A stretch of DNA of 64,000 nt from Candidatus Limiplasma pullicola (GTDB taxonomy: Bacteria; Bacillota; Clostridia; Christensenellales; Aristaeellaceae). The stretch is taken from positions 1 through 64,000 of the forward strand of contig DVIV01000052.1 in the NCBI GenBank assembly GCA_018710985.1, written 5' to 3'. The position numbers were made by a program, and so were the translations under genes. The stretch's first letter is position 1. Every line of letters starts with the position of its first letter. The notes under the pieces are model-generated. The model had not been told where the DNA came from. It ran no database searches and saw only the letters and a program-made list of their open reading frames with translations. Shown here piece by piece: positions 33,040-41,556 of this stretch.

Positions 33040-33315
33040 CCGGTCTTTCGGGCCGTGATGCTGTCTGCGCTTATGAAGCAGCCAGACGATCAGCCCCGCG
33101 CCCAGCGCGAGCAGCGCCGCGCCCAGGGCGATCAGCGGCCAGTTTTGCGCCGTGATCCCCGCCCACACCAAAAGGACGGTCACGCCGGCAAAGAGCACCA
33201 GCAGGACGCCCGCCAGCGCAAGCCGGGCGTGCAGCGACTTTCTTCGCGTATCAACGGATTCCATCGTGCCTTCAAATATCAACTCAAGCGCCAGCTCGAT
33301 CAAATCATCCAGCAT
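33034..33315 (-). CDS. Small two-helix membrane protein
   Basis: A 93-residue protein with an amphipathic acidic N-terminus (MLDDLIELALELIFEGTMES) and two hydrophobic helices (about 31-52 and 58-78), ending in a basic HKRRQHHGPKDRS tail. The ATG at 33315 is preceded by GGAGAGGG. Similar small clostridial membrane proteins have no known function. Convergent with the HAD gene, overlapping it by six bases. Confidence 0.6.
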   Translation of the reverse strand: MLDDLIELALELIFEGTMESVDTRRKSLHARLALAGVLLVLFAGVTVLLVWAGITAQNWPLIALGAALLALGAGLIVWLLHKRRQHHGPKDRS

Positions 33316-33408
33316 GTGCTCATACCCTCTCCTGTATTTCCGGGCGGCTCCGGTTCCCGCAGACGCGGGACGGGGCCGCTTCGCTTTCATCATACCATGG
33401 GACCAACC

Positions 33409-33452
33409 CCTTTTCAAGGCATCCGCGCGCCCTTTTCAAGGCATCCGCGCGC
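33409..33452. repeat. Perfect tandem duplication of a 22-bp unit
   Basis: Two identical consecutive copies (33409-33430 and 33431-33452) of a unit starting CCTTTTCAAGGC and ending CGCGCGC. The second copy ends seven bases before the murA -35 element. Confidence 0.9.
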
Positions 33453-33458
33453 CCGGCG

Positions 33459-33487
33459 TTGCAAAGTGTGGTAAAAACATGTATAAT
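33459..33487 (+). promoter_or_regulatory. Sigma-A promoter of murA
   Basis: TTGCAA (33459-33464), 17-base spacer, TATAAT (33482-33487), immediately after the tandem 22-bp repeat. Confidence 0.82.
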
Positions 33488-33557
33488 GAAAAATGGTCCT
33501 TTGCATCATGCCTGCCTTTTGGCAAAGCGAGGTGATTGGCGGCCTTGGGCCGTACCT

Positions 33558-34823
33558 ATGAGCAGCAAGGATAAAATGCTTATCACAGGCGGTCATCCCC
33601 TGATGGGAGAGATCACCGTCAGCGGCGGCAAGAATACGGCCGTGGCGGTCATTCCCGCCGTGCTTCTGTGCGACGAGCCCTGCACCATTGAAAACCTGCC
33701 GGACATCGACGACGTGCACGCCCTGATTGAGATTTTGCAGAGGCTGGGTGCGGAAACGGAGTATGTGCCGGGCAGATACCTCACCGTGGACCCGCGCGGC
33801 GCAAACGGCTATCGCGTGCCTTTTTCGCTGACCAAGCGTCTGCGCGCCAGCTACTACCTGCTGGGCGCGCTGCTGGGGCGCGGCGGACGGGCCGAGGTGG
33901 CCTATCCCGGTGGATGCGACATCGGCAGCCGGCCCATCGACCAGCATTTGAAGGGCTTTTCGGCGCTGGGCGCGCAGATTGAGGACCGGGGCGGCATGGT
34001 GTATGCCAACGCGGAGCGCCTGCTGGGCGGCGACGTGTTTTTCGACATGGTCACCGTGGGCGGCACCATCAACGTGATGCTGGCCGCAGCCCGCGCCGAG
34101 GGTACCACCGTGATCTACAACGCGGCCAAGGAGCCCCACATCGTGGACCTGGCCAACTTCCTCAACAGCATGGGCGCGCGCGTCAAGGGCGCGGGCACGG
34201 ATGTGATCCGCATCCGCGGCATGCAGCATCTGCACAGCTGCACCTATACGGTCATTCCCGACCAGATCGAAACCGGCACGCTGATGATCGCCGCCGCCGC
34301 CACCCGCGGGGATGTGACCATCCACGGCTGCATTCCCACGCACATGGAGGCCCTCACCGCCAAGCTTTTGGAGATGGGCGTGCGCGTCACCGAAAATGAT
34401 GACTCCATCCGCGTCCGTCCCCAGGGCGAGCAGCGGGCGGTCAATGTCAAAACCCAGGTCTATCCCGGTTTCCCCACCGACCTGCAGCAGCCCATGACGG
34501 CGCTTCTTTGCATGGCGCACGGCACCTCCACCGTATGCGAAACCATCTTCGAGCAGCGCTTCAAGCATCTGGACGAGCTAAGGCGCATGGGCGCGCACAT
34601 CAAGCTGGTGGATCGCACCGTGCTCATCGAGGGTGTGCGCGAACTCTACGGCGCGCCTGTGACCGTGACCGACCTGCGCGCGGGCGCAGCGCTGGTGGTG
34701 GCGGGCCTGATGGCCAAGGGTGTGACGGAGATTTACGAGACGTCCTACATCGACCGCGGATATGAGCGCATCGAGGAGAAGCTGCGCTCGCTGGGCGCGG
34801 AGATTCGTCGCGAAAAGATATGA
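33558..34823 (+). CDS. murA: UDP-N-acetylglucosamine 1-carboxyvinyltransferase
   Basis: A 421-residue enzyme of the first committed step of peptidoglycan synthesis, adding enolpyruvate from PEP to UDP-GlcNAc. ITVSGGKNTAVAVIPAVLLC holds the substrate lysine; the PEP/fosfomycin cysteine is in YPGGCDIGSRPIDQHLKGFS (C120), so fosfomycin sensitivity at this site is expected. Later markers are YTVIPDQIETGTLM, FPTDLQQPMTALLCMA and DLRAGAALVVAGLMAKG. Two starts are possible: ATG 33558 (weak ribosome site) or ATG 33576 (AAGGA just before it). The stop at 34823 lies in the same frame as the J-domain gene that follows. Confidence 0.95.
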   Translation: MSSKDKMLITGGHPLMGEITVSGGKNTAVAVIPAVLLCDEPCTIENLPDIDDVHALIEILQRLGAETEYVPGRYLTVDPRGANGYRVPFSLTKRLRASYYLLGALLGRGGRAEVAYPGGCDIGSRPIDQHLKGFSALGAQIEDRGGMVYANAERLLGGDVFFDMVTVGGTINVMLAAARAEGTTVIYNAAKEPHIVDLANFLNSMGARVKGAGTDVIRIRGMQHLHSCTYTVIPDQIETGTLMIAAAATRGDVTIHGCIPTHMEALTAKLLEMGVRVTENDDSIRVRPQGEQRAVNVKTQVYPGFPTDLQQPMTALLCMAHGTSTVCETIFEQRFKHLDELRRMGAHIKLVDRTVLIEGVRELYGAPVTVTDLRAGAALVVAGLMAKGVTEIYETSYIDRGYERIEEKLRSLGAEIRREKI

Positions 34824-34853
34824 CGTTCCCGCGACGATGGGAGGTGGTGTTTT

Positions 34854-35369
34854 CTGTACGACCTCAAGCCCTTTGAGCTGCTGGGCCTCAAGCCCGGGGC
34901 TGACGCGCAGGAGGTGCGCGCCGCGTACCGCCGGCTGGTCAAGGCATGTCACCCCGACCAGTTTCAGGACCCCCAGCGTCAGAAAGCCGCGCAGGAACAG
35001 CTGCTTCAACTCAACCTGGCCTACGAGGCGGCCCTCAAGCTGGCATCGCAGCACCGGGTGGGCTTCAACCTGATTTCGCAGGAGGAGGCCAAGCACTTTG
35101 CCCAGCGCCTGATTGATCAGGGCAATCTGGAAAGCGCGCTCAGGCAGCTGGCCCGCGCCGACGGCAAGGATGCGGACTGGTACTTTTTGCAGGGAAAAAT
35201 CCTCATGGGACTGCGTCAGTATGAAACCGCCCACCAGAGCTTTCGGGAGGCCGTGCGGCGCGATCCCGACAATCACAAATACCGCGAGGGCGCGCTGGAT
35301 GCCGCGCTCGCCATGAAAAAAAACCGTCCCCTTGCACAGAAGCTCAAAGATGTGCTGGGGCGCAAATAG
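34854..35369 (+). CDS. J-domain protein with TPR-like C-terminus; apparent CTG start
   Basis: A 171-residue DnaJ-type co-chaperone. The J domain occupies residues 1-60 with YDLKPFELLGLKPGADAQEV, AAYRRLVKACHPDQF (HPD at 33-35) and NLAYEAAL. The rest (75-150) is TPR-like: RLIDQGNLESALRQLARADG, then DWYFLQGKILMGLRQYETAH. No ATG, GTG or TTG lies in frame between the murA stop and residue 20 of the domain; CTG at 34854 stands nine bases after GGGAGG and gives exactly the expected J-domain start. A later GTG (34914) would destroy helix I. It follows murA by 30 bases and is followed by a terminator. Confidence 0.75.
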   Translation: MYDLKPFELLGLKPGADAQEVRAAYRRLVKACHPDQFQDPQRQKAAQEQLLQLNLAYEAALKLASQHRVGFNLISQEEAKHFAQRLIDQGNLESALRQLARADGKDADWYFLQGKILMGLRQYETAHQSFREAVRRDPDNHKYREGALDAALAMKKNRPLAQKLKDVLGRK

Positions 35370-35386
35370 CACGCAGGATGTCGCAG

Positions 35387-35419
35387 GGCAGGCTGAAGAA
35401 AAGCCTGCCGGTTTTTTTT
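35387..35419 (+). terminator. Intrinsic terminator after the murA/J-protein operon
   Basis: 8-bp stem GGCAGGCT / AGCCTGCC followed by GG and eight T residues. Confidence 0.9.
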
Positions 35420-35450
35420 GTGCACCGCTCCGCCATCCTTCGCGCCGGGT

Positions 35451-35484
35451 TTCGACATATCCGCCCATCCGTGTGCACTATACT
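35451..35484 (+). promoter_or_regulatory. spoIIG promoter with Spo0A-box-like site
   Basis: TTCGACA (35451-35457) is the reverse complement of the Spo0A core TGTCGAA and doubles as a -35-like hexamer. The -10 is TATACT (35479-35484), leaving 22 bases between TTCGAC and the -10. Bacillus spoIIG is known for this wide spacing and for Spo0A binding at the -35. A weaker TTCGCG lies 12 bases upstream. Confidence 0.65.
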
Positions 35485-35516
35485 AATGGCATGTCAGGCA
35501 AAGGGAGGCGCGGCTT

Positions 35517-36293
35517 GTGGTGCACGCGGAGGCTTATTTTCTGTGGAATGCGGCCATGTGTCTGTGTGCGCTGCCGCTGGGCGGCAAGCTGGCGGGCCTG
35601 CCCGCACCGGGACGGGGCGCGCTGGCGGTTTCCGCCGCGCTGGGCGGTGCGCTGGCGCTGTGCGCCCTGGTGCTTCCGCCCCTGCAGATCCTGGCGCTGG
35701 GCGGCCTGCCCTGCGCGGTGGCGCTGTGCTTTCGCACGCACGGCCCGGGGCCCTGCCTGCGCGGCTGCGTGTCCACGCTGGGCGCATCGCTTATGCTGGG
35801 CGGCGGGGCGCAGGCGCTCGTCACCCGCGGCATCCCCGCGCCGTTTGCGCTGATGGCCAGCGCAGGCGTGGCGCTGCTTACGTATCTTCTGGCCACTTTG
35901 CTGCCCGGTACCCTGTGCGACGTGCGGCAGGTGGAGCTGCGGGTGGACGGAAACGCCGTGATCCTCCCCGCCATGCTGGACAGCGGCAATCTTCTGCGCG
36001 ATCCCGTGACCGGTCTTCCCGTGCTGGTGGTGCCGCGCAAGGCGGCGCGGCTGCTGTTCCCCGGCGTGTATGACCTGAGCGACCTTTCCTCGCTGCCGCT
36101 GGGCTTTCGCCTGCTCAACGTGCGCACGGCGGCGGGTTCGGCGCTGCTGCCGCTGTTTCGGCCCGACGAATGCCGGCTGTACCTCAACGGGCACCCCTCG
36201 GAGGCCCGCCTGCTGGTGGCGGTGGCCGGCCCGGAATACGGCGGCGCACAGGCGCTGGTGCCCATGGCGGCCCTTTCGGCGTCCTTTTCCTGA
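35517..36293 (+). CDS. spoIIGA: Sigma-E processing peptidase SpoIIGA
   Basis: A 258-residue membrane aspartic protease that removes the pro-sequence of sigma-E in the mother cell at the septum. The N-terminal half has about five hydrophobic helices (1-130). The C-terminal domain shows the catalytic motif [20 protein letters not shown] (D155), as in retroviral-type aspartic proteases. It is about 50 residues shorter than the Bacillus protein, mainly in the membrane half. Start is GTG (35517) behind AAAGGGAGG. It precedes sigE by 41 bases, the standard spoIIG order, and requires the forespore signal SpoIIR, not present here. Confidence 0.9.
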   Translation: MVHAEAYFLWNAAMCLCALPLGGKLAGLPAPGRGALAVSAALGGALALCALVLPPLQILALGGLPCAVALCFRTHGPGPCLRGCVSTLGASLMLGGGAQALVTRGIPAPFALMASAGVALLTYLLATLLPGTLCDVRQVELRVDGNAVILPAMLDSGNLLRDPVTGLPVLVVPRKAARLLFPGVYDLSDLSSLPLGFRLLNVRTAAGSALLPLFRPDECRLYLNGHPSEARLLVAVAGPEYGGAQALVPMAALSASFS

Positions 36294-36334
36294 CGATCTA
36301 CGGCCCGCGCATGCGGGGTGAGGAGGCACACGGT

Positions 36335-37048
36335 ATGAATCAGTCACCCGAAAAGCTTCATTTGGCGTTTCAGCGGCTTCTGATGCGGCTTTTTCCGCAG
36401 GAGCTGTTCTACATCGGCGGTCCCGATCCCCTGCCCCCGCCCCTCACGCCCGAGGAGGAGCGCGCGCTGGCCCTGCGCCTGAAGGAGCACGACGAGGCCG
36501 CCCGGCGCACGCTGATCGAGCACAACCTGCGGCTGGTGGTGTTTATCGCCCGCCGCTTCGAAAATACCGGCATTCCGCTGGAGGACCTGATCTCCATCGG
36601 CACCATCGGGCTGATCAAGGCGGTGGGCACCTTCGATGCGGAAAAGAAGATCAAGATGGCCACCTACGCCAGCCGCTGCATCGAAAACGAAATCCTGATG
36701 TTTTTGCGCAAGACCTCCAAGCTGCGCCTGGAGGTGAGCCTGGATGAGCCGCTCAAGACCGACTGGGACGGAAACGAGCTGCTGCTCAGCGACGTGCTGG
36801 GGACCAGGCCGGATACGGTGTCGGTCAACCTGGATCAGGAGATTGAGCGCGAGATTCTGCGCGACGCGCTGGAGCATCTGGGCGCGCGGGAAAAGCGCAT
36901 CATCATGCTGCGCTTCGGGCTGGGCGGCCAGCGCGAGCGCACCCAGAAGGAAGTCGCAGACCTGCTGGGCATTTCCCAGAGCTACATCTCCCGGCTGGAA
37001 AAGCGCATTTTAAGCCGCCTGCACACCGAGCTCAAGCGCATCGGATAA
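36335..37048 (+). CDS. sigE: Sporulation sigma factor sigma-E (pro-form)
   Basis: A 237-residue mother-cell sigma factor. The pro-sequence and cleavage region read [20 protein letters not shown] (the YIGG context of known pro-sigma-E). Region 2 has [40 protein letters not shown] and [17 protein letters not shown]; region 4 has [13 protein letters not shown] and [20 protein letters not shown]. The length fits family members (239 in Bacillus). The ATG at 36335 follows GAGGAGG. Coupled with spoIIGA in a Spo0A-type unit; murG follows. Confidence 0.96.
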   Translation: MNQSPEKLHLAFQRLLMRLFPQELFYIGGPDPLPPPLTPEEERALALRLKEHDEAARRTLIEHNLRLVVFIARRFENTGIPLEDLISIGTIGLIKAVGTFDAEKKIKMATYASRCIENEILMFLRKTSKLRLEVSLDEPLKTDWDGNELLLSDVLGTRPDTVSVNLDQEIEREILRDALEHLGAREKRIIMLRFGLGGQRERTQKEVADLLGISQSYISRLEKRILSRLHTELKRIG

Positions 37049-37078
37049 CGGCCCGACCGTGCACAAAAGCCCAAAATG

Positions 37079-37087
37079 TGGTATACT
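37079..37087 (+). promoter_or_regulatory. Extended -10 promoter of murG
   Basis: TGGTATACT (37079-37087), 45 bases before the murG start; -35 weak. Confidence 0.55.
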
Positions 37088-37131
37088 AAGCCTGCCGGAT
37101 ATCGGCCAAATCACCAGCTTAGGAGCGCGCC

Positions 37132-38202
37132 ATGAGCAAACGCATCGTACTGACCGGGGGCGGCACCGCCGGGCACGTGACCCCGCACCTGAGCCTGATT
37201 CCGCATCTGCGCGAGGCAGGCTACGACATCCACTACATCGGCACGGAAAACGGCATTGAGCACCAGATGATCGCCCGGTTTCCCGACATCACCTACCATG
37301 CCGTCAAAAGCGGCAAGCTGCGCCGCTATTTCAGCCTGCAGAACTTCACCGATCCCTTCCGCGTCATCTGGGGCGCGCTTCAGAGCATTGGACTCATGCG
37401 CCGGCTCAGGCCCGACGTGTGCTTTTCCAAGGGCGGCTTTGTGAGCGTGCCGGTGGTGTTCGGCGCCTGGCTGTGCCGCGTGCCGGCCGTATGCCACGAG
37501 AGCGACCTCACCCCCGGGCTGGCCAACCGCATCTGCGCGCGCTTCGCCACCAAAGTGGCGGCGACGTTCCCCGAATGCGCCCGCGCGCTGGGAAACAAGG
37601 GCGTGCTGACGGGCACCCCGCTCAGGCCGGAGCTGTTCCGCGGAAGCCGTGCGGCCGGGCTGGCGCTGGCTGGATTCGACGGACAGAAGCCCGTGCTGCT
37701 CATGACGGGCGGCAGCCTGGGCGCGCAGAGCGTCAACCGCTGCCTGCGCGAAGCCCTGCCGGAGCTGCTGGCACGCTTCGACGTTTTGCACCTGTGCGGC
37801 AAGGGCAATTTGGACGAAAGCCTCGCTGAAACGAAAGGCTACTGCCAGAAGGAGTTCCTTTCCGATGAGATGCCCGATGCGCTGGCCGTGGCGGACGTGG
37901 TTTTGAGCCGGGCGGGCAGCAACACCTTGAGCGAGCTGCTGGCGCTGCACAAGCCCATGCTGCTGGTGCCCTATCCGCTGGGGGCGAGCCGGGGCGACCA
38001 GATCGAAAACGCCAAAAGCTATGCCCGGCAGGGGTTGGCGCGCGTGCTGATGCAGGAGGACATGACCGCCCGCACGCTGACGGACGCGCTGTTCAAGCTC
38101 CTTGACGAGCGCGCGGAGCTGCTGGCGGCGCTGGAGGCGTATCCGGTCAAGGACGGCACGCAGGCGGTGCTCAGGCTGATCGAGGATGCGCGGAAAAAAT
38201 AG
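37132..38202 (+). CDS. murG: Undecaprenyldiphospho-muramoylpentapeptide GlcNAc transferase
   Basis: A 356-residue GT28 glycosyltransferase making lipid II from lipid I at the inner face of the membrane. The N-terminal loop is VLTGGGTAGHVTPHLSLIPH; then PDVCFSKGGFVSVPVVFGAW, CHESDLTPGLANRIC, and the donor-binding domain LLMTGGSLGAQSVNRCLREA, VLSRAGSNTLSELLALHKPM and the PYPLGASRGDQIENAKSYAR signature. Full length. It follows sigE by 83 bases with its own -10, so it can be expressed in vegetative growth too. Ends before a bidirectional terminator. Confidence 0.96.
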   Translation: MSKRIVLTGGGTAGHVTPHLSLIPHLREAGYDIHYIGTENGIEHQMIARFPDITYHAVKSGKLRRYFSLQNFTDPFRVIWGALQSIGLMRRLRPDVCFSKGGFVSVPVVFGAWLCRVPAVCHESDLTPGLANRICARFATKVAATFPECARALGNKGVLTGTPLRPELFRGSRAAGLALAGFDGQKPVLLMTGGSLGAQSVNRCLREALPELLARFDVLHLCGKGNLDESLAETKGYCQKEFLSDEMPDALAVADVVLSRAGSNTLSELLALHKPMLLVPYPLGASRGDQIENAKSYARQGLARVLMQEDMTARTLTDALFKLLDERAELLAALEAYPVKDGTQAVLRLIEDARKK

Positions 38203-38231
38203 CGATCTGGAAACGGGATTTCGCATAGAAA

Positions 38232-38271
38232 GGGACCTGCCCGATGCAGACGGGCAGGTCCCTTTCGTTTT
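38232..38271. terminator. Bidirectional terminator between murG and the permease gene
   Basis: Perfect 12-bp stem GGGACCTGCCCG / CGGGCAGGTCCC, seven-base loop, followed by TTTCGTTTT on plus and CCCTTTCT on minus. It serves both convergent genes. Confidence 0.88.
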
Positions 38272-38284
38272 GGCCTCGATGCTG

Positions 38285-39127
38285 TCAGCCCTTGACGGCG
38301 CCGGCCATCACACCGCTGACGATGTACTTCTGGCAGGTGAGGTAGAAGATGATGATGGGCAGAATGCTGATCATGATCAGCGCCATCACCGCGCCCAGGT
38401 CCACATGGCCGTAGCTGCCCTGCAGGTACTGGATGTGGATGGGGATGGTCTTGTACTTGGTGCGGTCCAGCACCAGGTAGGGCAGGAGGTAGTCATTCCA
38501 CACCCACATGATCTCCAGCACGCCCACGGAGATGAAGATGGGCTTGAGCATGGGGAACACCACCGAGAAGAACGTGCGCATTGGCCCGCAGCCGTCGATG
38601 GCGGCGGCCTCCTCGATGGCCAGCGGCATGCCCTTGACAAAGCCCGTGAACATGAATACCGCCAGCCCTGCGCCAAATCCCAGGTAGATCACCGGAATGG
38701 TCCAGGGGGTGTCCAGGTCCAGCACGTTGGCCGTCTTGGCCAGCGTGAACATGACCATCTGGAAGGGCACGATCATGGAGAACACGCACAGATAGTACAC
38801 CACGCGGGAGAACACGTCATCCACACGAGAGATATACCACGCGGCCATCGACGTGCAGATCAGAATCAGCGCGGCCGACAGGATGGTGATGACAAAGCTG
38901 TAGGCGACGGAGTTGATGAAGGGATATTCGCCCACGGTCATGCCGGTCTGGTAGTTGGCCCAGCCCACGAAGCTTTCGGCGTTGGGCAGGGCGAAGGTGT
39001 TGGTGTTGATGGAGGCGTTGCTCTTGAAGGAGTTGAAGAGCACGACCACGATGGGCATCATGTACGCGATGCTGATGAGCACAAACAGCACGGTCAGGAT
39101 GTTCTTGCCGATGCGTTCACGCCGCAT
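38285..39127 (-). CDS. Sugar ABC transporter permease, MalG type (system A)
   Basis: A 280-residue permease of the carbohydrate uptake family 1, with six helices and the EAA loop AIEEAAAIDGCGPMRTFFSV near residue 180. The C-terminus QKYIVSGVMAGAVKG is the usual MalG end. Its start overlaps the stop of the MalF-type gene by one base (TAATG). The protein is collinear with the permease at 43977-44825 of system B (for example SMIVPFQMVMFTLAKTANVL against SMVVPFQMVMFTLSKVANVL). No ATPase gene lies in the operon, so a shared MsmK-like ATPase is presumably used. Confidence 0.93.
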   Translation of the reverse strand: MRRERIGKNILTVLFVLISIAYMMPIVVVLFNSFKSNASINTNTFALPNAESFVGWANYQTGMTVGEYPFINSVAYSFVITILSAALILICTSMAAWYISRVDDVFSRVVYYLCVFSMIVPFQMVMFTLAKTANVLDLDTPWTIPVIYLGFGAGLAVFMFTGFVKGMPLAIEEAAAIDGCGPMRTFFSVVFPMLKPIFISVGVLEIMWVWNDYLLPYLVLDRTKYKTIPIHIQYLQGSYGHVDLGAVMALIMISILPIIIFYLTCQKYIVSGVMAGAVKG

Positions 39128-40044
39128 TACTGCTGCACCTCCCTGCTATGAGTGGCGCGCAGCTGGACGAGCGCGATGGCCGCCACCAGGATGAAGAACA
39201 AAACGGCCTTGGCCTGGCCCATGCCGCGGGAGTTGGAGTTGAGGTAGAAGGTGTTGTAGATGTTGAGCGCCAGCATTTCGGTGGAGCGGATGATGGTGCC
39301 GTCCGGCTGAAAGGTGAAGGGCTGGCCGCCGGTGAGCACCAGGTTCTGGTCAAAGAGCTTGAAGCCATTGGTCAGCGACAGGAACGTGCAGATGGTGATG
39401 GAGGGCATCACCGTGGGGATGGTAATGTTCCACAGAATCCGCCAGCCATTGGCCCCGTCGATCTTGGCCGCCTCGATCATATCGTCGGATACGGATTGCA
39501 GGCCGGCGATATAAATGATCATCATGTAGCCGATCTGCTGCCAGCACAACATGATGATCAGGCCCCAGTAACCGTAGGTGGCGTTAAGCACGATGGAGGT
39601 GTTGTAGCGGGACAGGAAGCCGTCGAAAATCATCGACCAGATATAGCCCAGCACAATGCCGCCGATCAGGTTGGGCATGAAAAACACGCCGCGGAACAGG
39701 TTGGACCCGCGGATGCCGCGCGTGAGGGCATAGGCCACGGCAAAGGCCAGAATGTTGATGATGACCAGCGACGTCACAGCCACCAGCGCCGTATAGCCGA
39801 AGGCGTGCACGAAGCTGGCATCCTTGAAGGCGCGGACATAGTTGTCCAGCCCCACCCATTTGGCGTTGCTGGTGGTGGTGAACTTGCAGAAAGACAAATA
39901 GAGTCCGTGAATGAATGGATAGAGGAATCCGATGCAGAATGCCGCGAACGTGGGCAGAAGGAAAATGGCGAAGCACCGCTGGATCGGGCGGCGGATAAGC
40001 CGGGAGTTGACCGCCGCGTTGCTTCGTTGCTTTTTTTGTCTCAT
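39127..40044 (-). CDS. Sugar ABC transporter permease, MalF type (system A)
   Basis: A 305-residue permease with six helices; the EAA loop is DDMIEAAKIDGANGWRILWN. Other blocks are YPFIHGLYLSFCKFTTTSNA, FRGVFFMPNLIGGIVLGYIW and FLSLTNGFKLFDQNLVLTGG. It lies between the binding protein (95 bases upstream) and the MalG-type gene. It closely parallels the protein at 43127-43975. The substrate is likely an oligosaccharide or glycoside, judged by family only. Confidence 0.93.
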   Translation of the reverse strand: MRQKKQRSNAAVNSRLIRRPIQRCFAIFLLPTFAAFCIGFLYPFIHGLYLSFCKFTTTSNAKWVGLDNYVRAFKDASFVHAFGYTALVAVTSLVIINILAFAVAYALTRGIRGSNLFRGVFFMPNLIGGIVLGYIWSMIFDGFLSRYNTSIVLNATYGYWGLIIMLCWQQIGYMMIIYIAGLQSVSDDMIEAAKIDGANGWRILWNITIPTVMPSITICTFLSLTNGFKLFDQNLVLTGGQPFTFQPDGTIIRSTEMLALNIYNTFYLNSNSRGMGQAKAVLFFILVAAIALVQLRATHSREVQQ

Positions 40045-40138
40045 AGCCGCTCCTCCGCTGGTGAAATGAAACCGGGGAAGCGGGGCCCATCCCGCTCCCC
40101 CGGAGCTGGCAGCGGCGCTGCCGGGAATCAGATTGCGA

Positions 40139-41416
40139 TTACTGGTTGGCGTACTGGGTAGCCCAGCCCTGCACGAACGCGGTGACCACGTCGTCCCAGG
40201 AGCCGCCGGCGGAGTACTGGGTCATGGCAGCCACGACCGCCGCGCGCCAGGTATCCACGTTGGGGGTGTAGTTGAACGCCCAGCTGACCACGTACTTGCC
40301 TTCGTTGATGTAGTTGTTGGCATCGTTGAAGAACACGTTGTCGGAAGCCTTGGCGGCCTTGAAGGGGATGGGTCCGAACTGCTCGGCCATCATGGTGGTG
40401 CCCTCGTCGGAGGTGACAACCCAGTAGAGGAAGTCCAAGGTGGCCTTCTGGTCGGCCTCGGAGGCCTGGCTGTTCACGGCCCAGCAGTTCTCGGTGCCGC
40501 AGGCCAGACCGGCGTCTTCCTCGCCCTCAACGCCGATGTAGATCGGGATCATGACCAGGTCGGCGGGATCCATGCCGAACTTCTCGCCCGTCAGGTTGGC
40601 ATATTCCCAGGTGCCGTTCTGATAGAACACGGCCTTGCCCTCGCCGAACTCGGCCAGCGCCTGATCGCCCGTGGCGGAAGCCAGCTGGCTGGGATCGGTG
40701 GCGCAGTTGTTGATGTAGAGGTCCCAGATCTGCTTGAAGTTATCCAGGTAGGTGCCCTTGATGGTGGCGGGCTGAGAGGTGATGCCGTCGTCGCGGAACT
40801 CGTAGTACAGGGGCATGTTGGCCAGGTGGCCGGAGAAGCGCCAGCTGGAGGAGCCGTCCATGCCGGAGGAGGTGAAGGCGTCGAAGCCCAGCTCGGCGGA
40901 ACGGGCGTGGATGTCCTCCGCCACGGCCTTGAGGGTCTCAAAGTTGGTGATGTCGTCCACGGAGTAGCCGGCCTCTTCCAGCAGCGCCTTGTTGGTGATG
41001 ATGCCGAACGCCTCGTAGCAGTAGCCCACGGCCAGGGCGTCGCCGTTCTCGCCGTAGAGGTTGAACTCCTCGGTGCTCAGCTCTTTATAGAAGTCGGTAT
41101 CCTGCAGGGGCAGGAGGTAATCGGCCCAGGTTTCCAGACCGGCCTGGTTGCCGCACTGGAACAGCGTGGGAGCGGCGTCGCCCTTGTCCATCTCGGCGGT
41201 CAGGACTTCGGAGTAGGTGCCGGAAGCCGCAGTCACGACCGTGACGGGCACGCCGGTCTGCTCGGTGTAGGTCTTGGCCAGCGCCTGCCAGGCCTCATCG
41301 GCTTCGGGCTTGAAGTTGAGGTAGTAGACCTTGCCGGTCGCCTCGGCGGAAGCCGCGCCCGCAACCAGGGTCAGGCACAGCGCCAGGGTCAGAACCAGAG
41401 CCAACAGTTTCTTCAT
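40139..41416 (-). CDS. Sugar ABC transporter substrate-binding protein (system A)
   Basis: A 425-residue extracellular solute-binding protein of family 1. The signal peptide ends at ASA|EA with no lipobox cysteine. The mature protein begins KVYYLNFKPEADEAWQALAK and has GTYSEVLTAEMDKGDAAPTL, the hinge GKAVFYQNGTWEYANLTGEK and a C-terminal WATQYANQ. The start at 41416 follows AAAGGGG; the GTG/ATG options further up lack support. First gene of the minus operon, with a near-consensus promoter and a LacI-family-type operator in its leader. Aligned by eye it is clearly homologous over its whole length to the system B protein, with insertions of a few residues. Confidence 0.93.
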   Translation of the reverse strand: MKKLLALVLTLALCLTLVAGAASAEATGKVYYLNFKPEADEAWQALAKTYTEQTGVPVTVVTAASGTYSEVLTAEMDKGDAAPTLFQCGNQAGLETWADYLLPLQDTDFYKELSTEEFNLYGENGDALAVGYCYEAFGIITNKALLEEAGYSVDDITNFETLKAVAEDIHARSAELGFDAFTSSGMDGSSSWRFSGHLANMPLYYEFRDDGITSQPATIKGTYLDNFKQIWDLYINNCATDPSQLASATGDQALAEFGEGKAVFYQNGTWEYANLTGEKFGMDPADLVMIPIYIGVEGEEDAGLACGTENCWAVNSQASEADQKATLDFLYWVVTSDEGTTMMAEQFGPIPFKAAKASDNVFFNDANNYINEGKYVVSWAFNYTPNVDTWRAAVVAAMTQYSAGGSWDDVVTAFVQGWATQYANQ

Positions 41417-41484
41417 GAATGGAACACCCCTTTTCAATCTGTATGCGGCACGGGCCGCTTTTGAACCCATGTGCGAGGAAAAAC

Positions 41485-41500
41485 GCGCAATCGTTTGCGC
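41485..41500 (-). promoter_or_regulatory. LacI/MalR-family-type operator in the system A leader
   Basis: GCGCAATCGTTTGCGC, a palindrome centred on CG with one mismatch, resembling MalR-type operators (CGCAAACGTTTGCG). It lies about 20 bases downstream of the expected transcription start of system A, suiting repression by roadblock. Confidence 0.6.
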
Positions 41501-41527
41501 ACACTTTTAACCTCGTACTATGCTCAT

Positions 41528-41556
41528 ATCATACCATTCGTTGTAGATGTTGTCAA
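41528..41556 (-). promoter_or_regulatory. Sigma-A promoter of the system A operon
   Basis: Minus strand: TTGACA (41556-41551), 17-base spacer, TATGAT (41533-41528). About 110 bases of leader precede the start codon. Confidence 0.87.

Noticed and set aside
34837-34880. ATG at 34837 as start of the J-domain protein
   Set aside because: It is out of frame with the J domain and encodes MGGGVFCTTSS, so it would need a frameshift.
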